Source: Cristatella mucedo
Taxonomy: Eukaryota; Bryozoa; Phylactolaemata; Cristatellidae
Reading direction: 5' to 3'
Assembly: GCA_009760855.2 (NCBI GenBank)
Contig: WPIO01000020.1
Span: 6,362,001 to 6,406,776 of the forward strand
DNA: 44,776 bases
The notes beneath the pieces are model-generated. The model did no database searches. It had not been told where the DNA came from and worked only from the letters and a program-made list of their open reading frames with translations. Shown piece by piece: positions 10,591 through 24,285 of the stretch (position 1 is its first letter; each line of letters begins with the position of its first letter). Made by a program: the position numbers and the translations under genes.

Positions 10591-11639
10591 CTGCAAAGAA
10601 ATGATTGTAGCTGTCTTTCCCTGCATAACATGAAAAACCGGCGATAGAGAAGAATGTCAGATCCGTTCCTGAAAAAAATTGATTCTACCTGTATTTGCCA
10701 GCATCGGAATAAAAGCCACCATAGGTGAAGAAAGCTGTACTATTTAAACGGCACGGGATTGTAATGGAAGCCCAGCTTAGTCTGTACTGAAAGAGACCAT
10801 TCTGACCCACTAGACATATTTAAATTTTGATGAAAGCCAAAATATTTGTATGCAAGATAACTATTAGTTTACCGCTAAGGAACAATACCTAATACATATA
10901 TATAAATGAGACTGTTAAATCAGCTAATATCTTATCTACCTTCAAATGGGAAAAATACTGCTTCGACAGCAAAAGATTTTAATTTGTTTTCAATCACAAG
11001 TAAGCTAATTATTTAAGTAAATACTTGCAGCATCACAACAGAAGCAATACTAGGTTTTGAAACGAGAAGCAAATTCCATTCAGTTTTGCTCACCTGTGAC
11101 AATTAAAGTCTCTAATAACCCTACCAGCAGTTGAGAGTTAAAAACTGATCAAGAAATAGGCTCTTGCATTGCTTCTGCTCATTAGCATTTTTATTTCTCC
11201 TAATGTTCTCGAGGCGAGTCCCCGTGAATGGCCACAAGTCTGTGCCTGATCTAATAGAAAGTGAGGGACCACGATTCTAACGTTTTTGCATGAAATCTTT
11301 TTTGCCGGATATGATCCAGGATGCAATAAAGAAAAAACAGACATTTAAGTGATGCTAACGGATGTCGCACTTTAATCTCAAGTACGCACATTTCAAGCAC
11401 TTCTAGGTCCTCACACTACAAAAACCTGTTCGTAGGTAAGTCACGAAGCGGGCAATCCTATATTGCCTAATGCCAGTTAGGTAATTGAGTCGATTTTGGG
11501 ACTACAAATGTTTAAGAGGCTGCTAAATCAGCAAGACTACTTTTAAAAGTCCACATAAATGGCCTAGAGAAGTCAATTCATCAGGACTTAGGGACACATA
11601 ACATAGCTAGATAACAAAATCTTGGAGGCAGCGTAGCAC
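10591..11639. other. M2 intron, paralogous to the M4 intron
   Basis: No gene. It aligns by eye with 36464-38200, for example at ggctgttaaatcagctaata (10910 region against 36690) and ccaggatgcaataaa (11315 against 37928). It serves as an empty-site reference for the transposon at 36947-37770. Confidence 0.65.
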
Positions 11640-11720
11640 AGCAAATGTAAAGCGCCTAGAAAGAGATTAAGTTCCCTGAGGGCGCTTTATCAAGTGCAAT
11701 ATTATTATTATTATTATTAT
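11640..11720 (+). mobile_element. CR1/L2-type 3' tail, unit 1
   Basis: gcaaatgtaaagcgcctag, then a short hairpin-capable stretch (gggcgctttatc against aaagcgcc), ending in (ATT)7. This is the 3' end structure of L2/CR1 elements, or of SINEs that borrow it. The same tail ends the LINE at 2545 and occurs reversed inside exon M4. Confidence 0.7.
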
Positions 11721-11791
11721 GCAGGTGGGGGTTCATTCAAAGTAAGAATTATAAACTTAACAGTAAAGGAAAACTCGAGATATAAGAATGG

Positions 11792-12272
<481 letters not shown>

Positions 12273-13701
12273 GATTGAGAGACTATCGGTCATTGAGAGT
12301 GAGGAAAAAGAGTTTCACCTCGATCCTTGGCGGCATATGCGAAGCACCTGGATAGAGACTAGGATATCTTAGCGTGATATAGCAATGGTTATAATGAATA
12401 ATTGCTATATTCAATAAGCATGTTTCGGCTTTCTGTGGCAACGAAAGCCACATTTCATCTATAAACATGCTCAAAAAGACTTTACAGAACCTCCAGGCGA
12501 TGCAACTTCATCGGCAACGGGTACTACCCTAAAAAGTTCTAGCAAAAAGAGCTCGTCTCCCTAAGACGATATACCATCATCTCTGTGGCCTTCACTGGCA
12601 GGCCAACTTAGCCCGGCCAGTAACCGAGATTTTGAATGCTTTTTTGCGAAAAGGGGTCGTCCCCAAGTCCTTCAAACCGGCAATCTATAGACCCATACGT
12701 AAAAAAGCCTGGATATGATACAGAGGTCCTTGCAAACTATCGTCCAGTTTCCCTTCTTCCTTTCTTGTCAAAGATTCTTGAAAAAATTGTTGCCTAGCAG
12801 CTGGTTGAACGTATTGAAAAGAATGAAAAGTCAGAAATATTTCAATCGGGGTTCAGGAGGCAGCACTCCGCTGAAACTGCTCCTCTGTGTTAAAAATGAC
12901 ATTAAACATGGCAACGATGACGGGCATGTCACTGCCATAGGTCTGCTAGATCTGTCAGGTGCCTTCGACACTATTGATCACGATAATTTACTTGAACGAT
13001 TGAGAACAACAATCGGCCGAGCAGACAAAGCACTGGCATGGTTTAAATCGTACTTGTCTGATCGTGTTCAATCCGTGTCGTGTGGGGGTCAGGTCTCACA
13101 CACGAGAAGGGTCACCTGTGGAGTCCCTTAAAGGTCTGTACTCGGTTCCTTGCTGTTCTCCATTCATAGTCAACCTCTGGGAAGAGTGATTAAGGCCCAT
13201 GGAATAGGATGTCACTTTTATGCTGACGATACTCGGCTGTATGCGTCATTCAAACCATCGGAATCTGCTGAAGCAACTGAGAAACTGAATGCTTGCCTTG
13301 CCGACATTCGGCTGTCGGAAAACTTCTTGAAACTTATCGATTATAAAACCGAACCACTGCTAATAGCACACCCTAAGCATGTTGCTGGATTAGAAGGTTG
13401 TGCTCTTCTAAAAGGTAAAGCTGTTGTGCCATCTTCACCATGTGATCGAAATTTAGTTGTCATTTTCGACAGCTGCCTCAATTTTAAAAAGCTTCATTCA
13501 GAAGACTGCCTCTACTGCTAGCCATCACGTCAGATCCCTATCCAAGATTGGGAGCTGTCTTCCACAGTAACTGGCAGAAAAGTAAACTAGGTCCTTAGTT
13601 CTGTCTCGGCTTGATTACTGTAATTACCTTTTTGCTGGGCTACCGGAGAAAGCAACTAGGCCACTCCTGCTAAATGGCTGCAAAGCTAATCTTCAACTCA
13701 G
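12273..13701 (+). mobile_element. CR1/L2-group LINE, 3'-truncated, unit 1
   Basis: Same family as the LINE at 476-2545. Frames 12715-13131 and 13150-13521 encode RT with motif A (LLDLSGAFDTIDHD) and an intact motif C box FYADD. Stops and frameshifts break it (13132, 13522 and beyond) and it ends abruptly near 13701, within the region after the RT, without a tail. A related 5' piece lies at 35255-35310. Confidence 0.87.
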
Positions 13702-14223
13702 CGTAAGCATGGATGGATAACGACGTCGAATGAACAGATAGTTTCACTATATCAGTTACAAACACGATACCGGTATGCAAACATCGTTACACCTAAGATA
13801 GCTACAGCTTTACACTATGCCAACTTCAGTTTACCTAGCATCGTAATGAATCATGTTAACTGCTAGACCTAGAGTAGCAGCCGCAGCAGCTTTGGCCATA
13901 CTGCGAGGATTTCTTTAGTTTGGGCCTATAGTGGTGCTACTGATTGTTTAACGGCAGAAGGACTTAAATCAGAGCATTAAAGCAGAAAGGTTTGCCATTA
14001 TCAAAGTCAGTTACATATTGTTGGGTTTCCTAGCATTAATGCCATTAATTTGGTCACATAATAAACGTCGGCATTATGATACCGTCGATACAACAACCGC
14101 GAAACCTAACAAAACCCAGAACTTCATTCCAATACATAAAATAATGGTTAGGAGAACGACATGAGATGTCATAATTGAGCAAAATTATGACAACATTGCT
14201 CAACAGTTAATGAAAACACAGTT

Positions 14224-14224
<1 letters not shown>
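13702..14224. other. Non-coding
   Basis: Nothing recognised between the LINE end and the (CA)n tract. The stretch is short-frame and AT-rich. Confidence 0.5.

Positions 14225-14277
<53 letters not shown>
14225..14277. repeat. (CA)n microsatellite, unit 1
   Basis: About 53 nt of pure CA, the longest of the three unit copies, abutting the hAT fragment. Confidence 0.96.
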
Positions 14278-14279
<2 letters not shown>

Positions 14280-14284
14280 ATTCT

Positions 14285-14992
14285 CAGCTGACGGAGGAGA
14301 TCAATGCATTTTTAGAGTTAATGGGGAGAAAATCCGACAAATTTCCCGAGCTAAGTGACAAGAACTGGCTTTGTGACTTTGCCTTTGCTGTAGACATACT
14401 TTCGCACATGAAGGAGCTGAACACCAAGCTACAGGAGAAAGATCAATTTGTGCACGACATGTACACAAATGTTAGGGCCTTCAAATCCAAGCTGACTCTT
14501 TTTCCAGACAAATTTCAAACAAATCTTTCATTCATTTCGCCACGCTAGCCATGCAGGAAGAGGCGACCCTAAACGCAAAGAAATATAGCAAATCACTGGA
14601 GGACTTCCAAGGAGAATTCTGCCGTCGTTTGTGATTTTGAAAAAGTTGAAAAGTCACTTCATCTGGTTTCTGTCCCCTGTCACAAGACCCTAAAAACAGC
14701 CCCACGGGAGCTGCAGTTGGAACTGATAGATCTTCAGGCTGACTCTGTATTAAAAGAGAATTGCTAGCACTCCATGCGGTGTCACCTGCTACATCATAGT
14801 GCTAGTAGGCCCTGCAACTTAACGATGGTGCCAACATCAGCGTGCACATCCTTAACAATAGCAGCATTAGCTATTCTGAGAAGGCAAGTTGAAATGTTTG
14901 AACGTGTCAAGCAACTAAGCAATAAGATCATGCTAAAATACATGTCGAGATCAGATTTCAAAGCAAGGAGCAACTATATTCTGGATTTTTAA
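14285..14992 (+). pseudogene. hAT transposase fragment, unit 1
   Basis: Diverged relative of 4765-5530. It keeps FAFAVDILSHMKELNTKLQ and FVHDMYTNVRAFKSK, then RRQVEMFERVKQLSNK after several frame breaks. Some codons look closer to the intact family than in the left copy (DKNW present, absent at 4880), so the two fragments decayed independently after an older duplication. Confidence 0.78.
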
Positions 14993-17264
14993 TCATACTC
15001 GCCTCCACAATCCACTCGCCTGCACATGTACACGAGCCCTCAATAAATCCGCAGGTGTTACTCATTTAAGGCTCAATCTTTCTCAAGCTCTGCTAAAACT
15101 AATTTGAAATCCATTTTGGGGCTCTTCTTACACAACCTACTCTTCTGGTCAACGTCATTTTCCTATCCTTCCAATTAATCGAAGGCCATCACAGGCCAAG
15201 CTTTTCTTTTGCATGCAGGATAACATTTTTGTTTCGAGAATTTTTCAACGGTCAAGTGACCGAGACAAATGCACGACAAATGAATGCTATGCAAAAAGAA
15301 CCAGCTAGAATGTTCAAAGAAATTAAAATTGCAAACCAGCATGGTACCAGTGGCACTACCATACGTTCTATTTGGTCAAAGCCTGAAACTTTTGGTTGAA
15401 TGACTTTGAGACATGACTTGAAAGATGAAATTTAATGTCAGAAAACAGGCAACACTGAGTAATAATCAGGTGGTCATTAATTGAAAAATGTCGTAGGGGA
15501 ACCAAGTCTGACATCGCTGCTACCATATCTACTGACCCGATGAAATTCGTCTTAACCGGGGAATTAAAAAGAAAAGGTGCTCCAATTGGCATGCCAGCAA
15601 AAAAAACTTGGGAGCACTGATGCAAAGATAAAGGTAATGGGGCCATCAATCACAGGAGTCCATATGCTGCATCAACCCAGTGGCTCATAGAGCTCGATCA
15701 ATTTTGGTTTCGTAACCTGTATCCCAATAAAAACTTGCTAGCTGAATAAAAGTCAGAAGCGCCCAAAAAGTGGAATTTCCATGACCGAAGCTATAAAGGA
15801 AAAAAAGGTGGCACCGGTCCATTATGAATGGCATGGCAATTAATCAGAAGCTGGCGAAAAGTTGTATCAAAAAGTAACTTAAATTATTGGCTGCAGGTGA
15901 AAGCTCAGGCAGTGAACTGCCATCCATTCAAATGACAGAATCTCAGAAGAATTGTCAAGGTCAATGAAAGCCCGCAATAGAATAGCCATTGTAACTACCT
16001 CATCGGTCAACTTTAAGCATCCGTAGGGCATCCAACATTTTAAACATCCATGAACACATGAAGAAAGAAGAGAATTGCTGACAAGGGAAGCATAAAGCAC
16101 GACGAAAAAATACGAACACGGACACCCCATACTGGAGAAAATCGAAACTACGGCTGGAAAAAGTAGTCAGTTTGCCATCTCTGAGGGTCACAAATTCACT
16201 TATTTTGGTTTCAAACAACACGGCTTCATACATCAGATGTAAAGTTAGTGTTCACATACCCATTTCGGAGGGCTTATTAGAAGTTGCTTGTTGTTAATAG
16301 TATAGGTTTTCTGACCCTTCTATATCTGCCATGCTCAGCATCCCATACATACCGTATTGAATGTTACAATTTTGCTTTTTGAGGCTGTTTAGAATAGTTG
16401 GAAGTGGGGCTTTTCTTTTTGGCTGCTGGCCCCTTGTGACGCCAGAAGTCTCCGGCACACGTGGCTGGCAATGCATGGGTAAGACGTCACTTTAGCCACT
16501 GAACCACAAAATGACTTTTTTAGGCCATGCATAAAAGCCCTTCGACAATAGCAAGCTTCAGTACCACCCCTTTTTTTTAACATCCAGTTTGTGATAACCG
16601 ACGATTTGTCCTCTGATTTTGGTGCTTTGTTCTTTATCTATTCAATGGCAGGAGATCTCCGTGTGAGCAATCAAATCGTACACACAAGCACATTCAAACT
16701 CACAGGAGCACACACACACTGCACACACGCACACGCGCACGCACACACGTACATACTCATTCACGCGCCTGCACATATGCACACACAAGGAAGTGCACGC
16801 CGCATGTATGGTGCGGTCTACACTAGAGCAAACATTGCTCGGCACCAACGCATAAACTTGCAAGGACCAGAAAACAGCACTTCTTCAGACCACCAACGTC
16901 TTTTCAATTCTGGCAGTTGTCCGAAAGGCAGTCATTTAAAGTCAGCTCATCTTTTCTGTAACTTGCCGAATTTATTAATAAGCTAACGCAACTTCAGAAG
17001 CAGTTGTGGCAAGTGGTTGCTTAATGAAATGTGTCGTCTAAAGCACAGCCTAAATAGTTGTGCACATCTCTTGACTTGTTGACTAAAGCCGAGTGAACTG
17101 GGTAGTGAAAGTTAAGAGCTTAACCCCTTGCCAAAGTTTAAGGCCATACCATGACAATATTTGAAAGATAGGCATCACAGAATTTGCTAATCAGCCTGCA
17201 AAACATCAGCTGCCTGTGCAACAGACTATTATCAATCAGTCTCTGATGCCCACTAGTCTAAAAC
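14993..17264. other. Non-coding, with CA-rich stretch
   Basis: Diverged paralogue of 5530-8310. About 16681-16795 is an interrupted CA-rich region equivalent to the (AC)n tract at 7493. The ~180 nt around 15430-15610 is the stretch that differs most between units. No gene supported. Confidence 0.55.
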
Positions 17265-17543
17265 CATACGGATCGTAGCCAATACCTTTATCATCTTGTC
17301 CAGAAGTGAATACCGTAGACTCTTGTCTTTCCTCGATAACATCAACTGATGGTAAGACACCAGTCTTCCGGCAATTGGCATCCTCCTTTCCTCTCAATAC
17401 CCATGTGCTGTCATCGCCATTTGATGGGCTCGGGTTGGATTGGACTGAAACCTTTTCTTCGTCAGGTTGCACGGTAAAAGTGCACGAGTGGTAGTGACGA
17501 TCCGAATTCTCCGATGGCATATTGGTGCCTCGTGCATAGGTCA
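17265..17543 (-). CDS. Repeated exon M3, unit 1
   Basis: Minus-strand exon of 279 nt (93 codons), acceptor ATATTTTCAG at 17544. The expected donor position gives G|GTTTTA, a poor site; the M1 equivalent is GTAAGG. The translation begins TYARGTNMPSENSDRHYHSC. Its later part (PSVDVIEERQESTVFTSGQD, then DKGIGYDPYG) aligns well with M1 and M4. Length and phases would allow in-frame splicing, but the weakened donor suggests it may be skipped or read from a nearby GT. Confidence 0.55.
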
Positions 17544-17617
17544 CTGAAAATATTTATGTTGTAACGTGTGCATAACAATAGAGGAAGCAAGTGGCAAAGA
17601 CCGAAATTTCCGAATTT

Positions 17618-17766
17618 AACTAGCCGTGATGGCACACTAGGTATGGCGGTTGCTTTCACGACCTCGGTCCCGAGGTCGTGGGTTCGATTCCTGCGGTGGG
17701 TGATTCTGTATCGCCATTGCAAGCAGTGGTGATAGCCGTAAAGGCTCTTCTGTCGCTATACAAAAA
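17618..17766 (+). mobile_element. tRNA-derived SINE, unit 2
   Basis: Same element as 8320-8467, carrying gctttcac where unit 1 has gtttcac. The 11-bp stem is at 17657-17680. It marks the left edge of the unit. Confidence 0.72.
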
Positions 17767-18095
17767 GAGGCTGTTTAATCAGCTAGGATTTAAAAGCTAC
17801 CTAACACAACCAAGAAAGCAGCTTTGGCAAGTAGATGCTAAATAAAAGGTTTCGTCCAAAGCGGAAGGTAAATAGTTGCACACATCTCGTGACTTGCCTG
17901 CACCACGACTAAATTCAAGTCTACCGGGAAGTTAGACTTAAGAGCCTAACTTCTGGTCAAAGTCCAATGCTATACCTTGACAATATGGGAAAGTTAGGCA
18001 CAGCAGATTTCGTAAATTAACCTCAGAAATATCAGCTGACTGTACAACAGACTATTATCAATAGGTCATAAATGGCCACATGTCTAAAGCCTTAC

Positions 18096-18416
18096 CATCA
18101 TGAGGATTGTAGCCAGTATCTTTAATGACATCATCTTCACCAGAACCAACATGTTTTGACTTTTGTCTTCCCTCGATAATGCAGACAGATGGTGTGAAAT
18201 CAGCCTCCTGCCAACTGGCATTCTCCTTCGGTTGGACTGCCTCAACGATGCGATCGTTATTTGACTGGCTTCGTATGGACTGGATTGAAATTCTTCTGCG
18301 TCCGGTTCCTTGGTAAAAGTGCCTGACTGGTAGCTTTAAAGTATGCAGGTTAATACAGGATGCTAATCGCAAGGAAAGCCGTGAGATGAAGACTGCACTG
18401 GTCTCCGATACAAGCC
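18096..18416 (-). CDS. Repeated exon M1, unit 2
   Basis: 321 nt, apparently identical in sequence and splice sites to the unit 1 copy. The absence of differences over a whole exon and its introns means very recent duplication, conversion or assembly duplication. Confidence 0.6.
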
Positions 18417-19598
18417 CTGCAGAATCAGAAGTCAGACTCACCATTCACCTGCTAAACAACCAATCCCAGTTAGAAGCCTCAAACAATACGATGTCAACCG
18501 ATCCTGTGTGGCCAAAAGACACAAGTCAAAGTTTAATCGCCAGTGTCTCGAGCTCGGTAATCGAATTCTTCGTTGTGGCATCCACGTACAGTAACCTACT
18601 CTGACCTTTTCATTCCTTAATACAATGCAGCAGCGAGGTAAGAACCTCATGTCGATAACTGACTGCATGCATCGATTTTCGACAGGGAATACACTAACTG
18701 CTGTCACCATAAGAATGAGAGTATGTACCTTTACGAAGTGGTAACTTCAATGTATAAGGCATCACAATTAGTCCTGTTAACCCTATAGAAAGGCATACCA
18801 GCCACAGTAGCTTCCGCCATGCCGTATGGTTTTTTCATAAACGCGTACAGTGGCGTTACCGATAAGTTAGCAGCGAAGCAGCTTAAACCAGCACATTGCA
18901 GCTTATAGAACTGCCACTTTAAAAGACAGTTAAATATTGTCGGTGTGCTAACATGTATGACATTAACTGGCTAGGACATTATTGACCTGCTCTTCCTTGC
19001 AAAGATGTCGCTCAAGCCTATTTCCTTGCCCAAAAACTCCTCAGTAGCGATGTCAACTGCTATTTAAAGAGCAGCATAAACGAGGCGGTACCAATCGCGT
19101 GACTAGACTACGGCATGACTTTGGGAAAATTACAGGTTGCCTATTATAAGGCTAGACTGGACCGAACTGGCCTAAGCAGTAGCATCTGGCAGGCAGCAAA
19201 AGATCAAAGGCAGAGGTGACCAGCTACAAAAACTTGCCACACAGCACGAATACAAAGGAACGAGAATTAGAATATGATATAAATACTATAGAATAGAAAC
19301 AAAATAAATAATAAATAATAAAATAAAATAATAAAAATAAATAAATAAAATGAATTCCTTCACCCCTTCTAGATCATACACAGTAAGAGCACACTACAGC
19401 TGTCGTGATTAGCATATATTCGGCAAGTAGGAGGGGAGCTAAGAGTAGGTCCAGTTGTAGTTCCAAATTTCCAGGTGACAATGAGAATATTAAAAAGATA
19501 GGCACCACAGAATGTGCAAAACAACCGGCAAAATATCGCGTGACCATGCCATACATGCTTATCAATAAGTTCACAAAGGCTACTTGACCCTAGGTTAC

Positions 19599-19889
19599 CG
19601 ACATGTGGATTGTAGCCGATACCTTCGTCGACGTGATCCTGGCAAGACGTAGGAGAGTTAGATTCTTGCAGTTCCTTGCCAAAATGATTATAATGTAAGA
19701 CATTCGAGCTCCGGGAACGCCCATCGTCCTTTGCTTGTTCTGCAAATTTGCTGTGATCGCCATGTGCATGGGACTGGCTATTACAAGGAGACTGTATTAA
19801 ACTGCTTTCCACTTCAGTTTCCGTGGCAGAACTGCCCGACAGAGAGTTGACGTTGGATATGTCAGATTGCTGTGATGGCAGACCAGTGA
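19599..19889 (-). CDS. Repeated exon M2, unit 2
   Basis: 291 nt, phase 1-1. It encodes LHYNHF and HVDEGIGYNPHVG where unit 1 has LHSDHF and HVDKGIGYNPHVG, and AEQAK where unit 1 has AELAK. Unit 3 shares all of these changes. Confidence 0.6.
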
Positions 19890-20939
19890 CTGCAAAGAAA
19901 TGATTGTAGCTGTCTTTCCCTGCATAACATGAAAAACCGGCGATAGAGAAGAATGTCAGATCCGTTCCTGAAAAAAATTGATTCTACCTGTATTTGCCAG
20001 CATCGGAATAAAAGCCACCATAGGTGAAGAAAGCTGTACTATTTAAACGGCACGGGATTGTAATGGAAGCCCAGCTTAGTCTGTACTGAAAGAGACCATT
20101 CTGACCCACTAGACATATTTAAATTTTGATGAAAGCCAAAATATTTGTATGCAAGATAACTATTAGTTTACCGCTAAGGAACAATACCTAATACATATAT
20201 ATAAATGAGACTGTTAAATCAGCTAATATCTTATCTACCTTCAATGGGAAAAATACTGCTTCGACAGCAAAAGATTTTAATTTGTTTTCAATCACAAGTA
20301 AGCTAATTATTTAAGTAAATACTTGCAGCATCACAACAGAAGCAATACTAGGTTTTGAAACGAGAAGCAAATTCCATTCAGTTTTGCTCACCTGTGACAA
20401 TTAAAGTCTCTAATAACCCTACCAGCAGTTGAGAGTTAAAAACTGATCAAGAAATAGGCTCTTGCATTGCTTCTGCTCATTAGCATTTTTATTTCTCCTA
20501 ATGTTCTCGAGGCGAGTCCCCGTGAATGGCCACAAGTCTGTGCCTGATCTAATAGAAAGTGAGGGACCACGATTCTAACGTTTTTTGCATGAAATCTTTT
20601 TTGCCGGATATGATCCAGGATGCAATAAAGAAAAAACAGACATTTAAGTGATGCTAACGGATGTCGCACTTTAATCTCAAGTACGCACATTTCAAGCACT
20701 TCTAGGTCCTCACACTACAAAAACCTGTTCGTAGGTAAGTCACGAAGCGGGCAATCCTATATTGCCTAATGCCAGTTAGGTAATTGAGTCGATTTTGGGA
20801 CTACAAATGTTTAAGAGGCTGCTAAATCAGCAAGACTACTTTTAAAAGTCCACATAAATGGCCTAGAGAAGTCAATTCATCAGGACTTAGGGACACATAA
20901 CATAGCTAGATAACAAAATCTTGGAGGCAGCGTAGCACA

Positions 20940-21019
20940 GCAAATGTAAAGCGCCTAGAAAGAGATTAAGTTCCCTGAGGGCGCTTTATCAAGTGCAATA
21001 TTATTATTATTATTATTAT
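20940..21019 (+). mobile_element. CR1/L2-type 3' tail, unit 2
   Basis: Same tail as 11640-11720, ending in (ATT)n. Confidence 0.7.
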
Positions 21020-21090
21020 GCAGGTGGGGGTTCATTCAAAGTAAGAATTATAAACTTAACAGTAAAGGAAAACTCGAGATATATAAAAAT

Positions 21091-21212
<122 letters not shown>

Positions 21213-21573
21213 GCTCCCGGCTTGTACGGACGTTATCCTCTGGCACATACATGAGCTTGACGTGAGGTTTGAGAAGCCCAAGACTGCCGTTTCATTGCAA
21301 CGTCCAGTAAACTGCATACTTAACCGCCCCCAAGTTGGCACATAGCTTGGGCAGACTGCAAGTTGTGCTGATGTACGACAGTGGAAGCAGAAATGAGCTG
21401 AGCATTTCTCAAAGAGATGGTCTGTCGACCAGCAGTTGGTGCTGCGGGAGGGGGGCTGTGCCAGTCGGCTTTGATGGAGCCGGCCTCCCCTCGACCACAA
21501 GGACCGGAGGAATTGGTCTGTTCATCGTCATGGACAAGCCAATAGTAGCCTATTTTTAACTATAGTAACTTGA

Positions 21574-23002
21574 GATTGAGAGACTATCGGTCATTGAGAG
21601 TGAGGAAAAAGAGTTTCACCTCGATCCTTGGCGGCATATGCGAAGCACCTGGATAGAGACTAGGATATCTTAGCGTGATATAGCAATGGTTATAATGAAT
21701 AATTGCTATATTCAATAAGCATGTTTCGGCTTTCTGTGGCAACGAAAGCCACATTTCATCTATAAACATGCTCAAAAAGACTTTACAGAACCTCCAGGCG
21801 ATGCAACTTCATCGGCAACGGGTACTACCCTAAAAAGTTCTAGCAAAAAGAGCTCGTCTCCCTAAGACGATATACCATCATCTCTGTGGCCTTCACTGGC
21901 AGGCCAACTTAGCCCGGCCAGTAACCGAGATTTTGAATGCTTTTTTGCGAAAAGGGGTCGTCCCCAAGTCCTTCAAACCGGCAATCTATAGACCCATACG
22001 TAAAAAAGCCTGGATATGATACAGAGGTCCTTGCAAACTATCGTCCAGTTTCCCTTCTTCCTTTCTTGTCAAAGATTCTTGAAAAAATTGTTGCCTAGCA
22101 GCTGGTTGAACGTATTGAAAAGAATGAAAAGTCAGAAATATTTCAATCGGGGTTCAGGAGGCAGCACTCCGCTGAAACTGCTCCTCTGTGTTAAAAATGA
22201 CATTAAACATGGCAACGATGACGGGCATGTCACTGCCATAGGTCTGCTAGATCTGTCAGGTGCCTTCGACACTATTGATCACGATAATTTACTTGAACGA
22301 TTGAGAACAACAATCGGCCGAGCAGACAAAGCACTGGCATGGTTTAAATCGTACTTGTCTGATCGTGTTCAATCCGTGTCGTGTGGGGGTCAGGTCTCAC
22401 ACACGAGAAGGGTCACCTGTGGAGTCCCTTAAAGGTCTGTACTCGGTTCCTTGCTGTTCTCCATTCATAGTCAACCTCTGGGAAGAGTGATTAAGGCCCA
22501 TGGAATAGGATGTCACTTTTATGCTGACGATACTCGGCTGTATGCGTCATTCAAACCATCGGAATCTGCTGAAGCAACTGAGAAACTGAATGCTTGCCTT
22601 GCCGACATTCGGCTGTCGGAAAACTTCTTGAAACTTATCGATTATAAAACCGAACCACTGCTAATAGCACACCCTAAGCATGTTGCTGGATTAGAAGGTT
22701 GTGCTCTTCTAAAAGGTAAAGCTGTTGTGCCATCTTCACCATGTGATCGAAATTTAGTTGTCATTTTCGACAGCTGCCTCAATTTTAAAAAGCTTCATTC
22801 AGAAGACTGCCTCTACTGCTAGCCATCACGTCAGATCCCTATCCAAGATTGGGAGCTGTCTTCCACAGTAACTGGCAGAAAAGTAAACTAGGTCCTTAGT
22901 TCTGTCTCGGCTTGATTACTGTAATTACCTTTTTGCTGGGCTACCGGAGAAAGCAACTAGGCCACTCCTGCTAAATGGCTGCAAAGCTAATCTTCAACTC
23001 AG
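21574..23002 (+). mobile_element. CR1/L2-group LINE, 3'-truncated, unit 2
   Basis: Copy of 12273-13701 with the same stops and the same truncation point. It was therefore carried by the tandem duplication and not inserted separately. Confidence 0.87.
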
Positions 23003-23524
23003 CGTAAGCATGGATGGATAACGACGTCGAATGAACAGATAGTTTCACTATATCAGTTACAAACACGATACCGGTATGCAAACATCGTTACACCTAAGAT
23101 AGCTACAGCTTTACACTATGCCAACTTCAGTTTACCTAGCATCGTAATGAATCATGTTAACTGCTAGACCTAGAGTAGCAGCCGCAGCAGCTTTGGCCAT
23201 ACTGCGAGGATTTCTTTAGTTTGGGCCTATAGTGGTGCTACTGATTGTTTAACGGCAGAAGGACTTAAATCAGAGCATTAAAGCAGAAAGGTTTGCCATT
23301 ATCAAAGTCAGTTACATATTGTTGGGTTTCCTAGCATTAATGCCATTAATTTGGTCACATAATAAACGTCGGCATTATGATACCGTCGATACAACAACCG
23401 CGAAACCTAACAAAACCCAGAACTTCATTCCAATACATAAAATAATGGTTAGGAGAACGACATGAGATGTCATAATTGAGCAAAATTATGACAACATTGC
23501 TCAACAGTTAATGAAAACACAGTT

Positions 23525-23525
<1 letters not shown>

Positions 23526-23568
<43 letters not shown>
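23526..23568. repeat. (CA)n microsatellite, unit 2
   Basis: About 43 nt, roughly five repeats shorter than in unit 1. Confidence 0.95.
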
Positions 23569-23570
<2 letters not shown>

Positions 23571-23577
23571 ATTCTCA

Positions 23578-24285
23578 GCTGACGGAGGAGATCAATGCAT
23601 TTTTAGAGTTAATGGGGAGAAAATCCGACAAATTTCCCGAGCTAAGTGACAAGAACTGGCTTTGTGACTTTGCCTTTGCTGTAGACATACTTTCGCACAT
23701 GAAGGAGCTGAACACCAAGCTACAGGAGAAAGATCAATTTGTGCACGACATGTACACAAATGTTAGGGCCTTCAAATCCAAGCTGACTCTTTTTCCAGAC
23801 AAATTTCAAACAAATCTTTCATTCATTTCGCCACGCTAGCCATGCAGGAAGAGGCGACCCTAAACGCAAAGAAATATAGCAAATCACTGGAGGACTTCCA
23901 AGGAGAATTCTGCCGTCGTTTGTGATTTTGAAAAAGTTGAAAAGTCACTTCATCTGGTTTCTGTGTCCCCTGTCACAAGACCCTAAAAAACAGCCCCACG
24001 GGAGCTGCAGTTGGAACTGATAGATCTTCAGGCTGACTCTGTATTAAAAGAGAATTGCTAGCACTCCATGCGGTGTCACCTGCTACATCATAGTGCTAGT
24101 AGGCCCTGCAACTTAACGATGGTGCCAACATCAGCGTGCACATCCTTAACAATAGCAGCATTAGCTATTCTGAGAAGGCAAGTTGAAATGTTTGAACGTG
24201 TCAAGCAACTAAGCAATAAGATCATGCTAAAATACATGTCGAGATCAGATTTCAAAGCAAGGAGCAACTATATTCTGGATTTTTA
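23578..24285 (+). pseudogene. hAT transposase fragment, unit 2
   Basis: Copy of 14285-14992 with a two-base gt insertion near 23963 and one extra A near 23990. Otherwise it has the same frame breaks. Confidence 0.76.
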
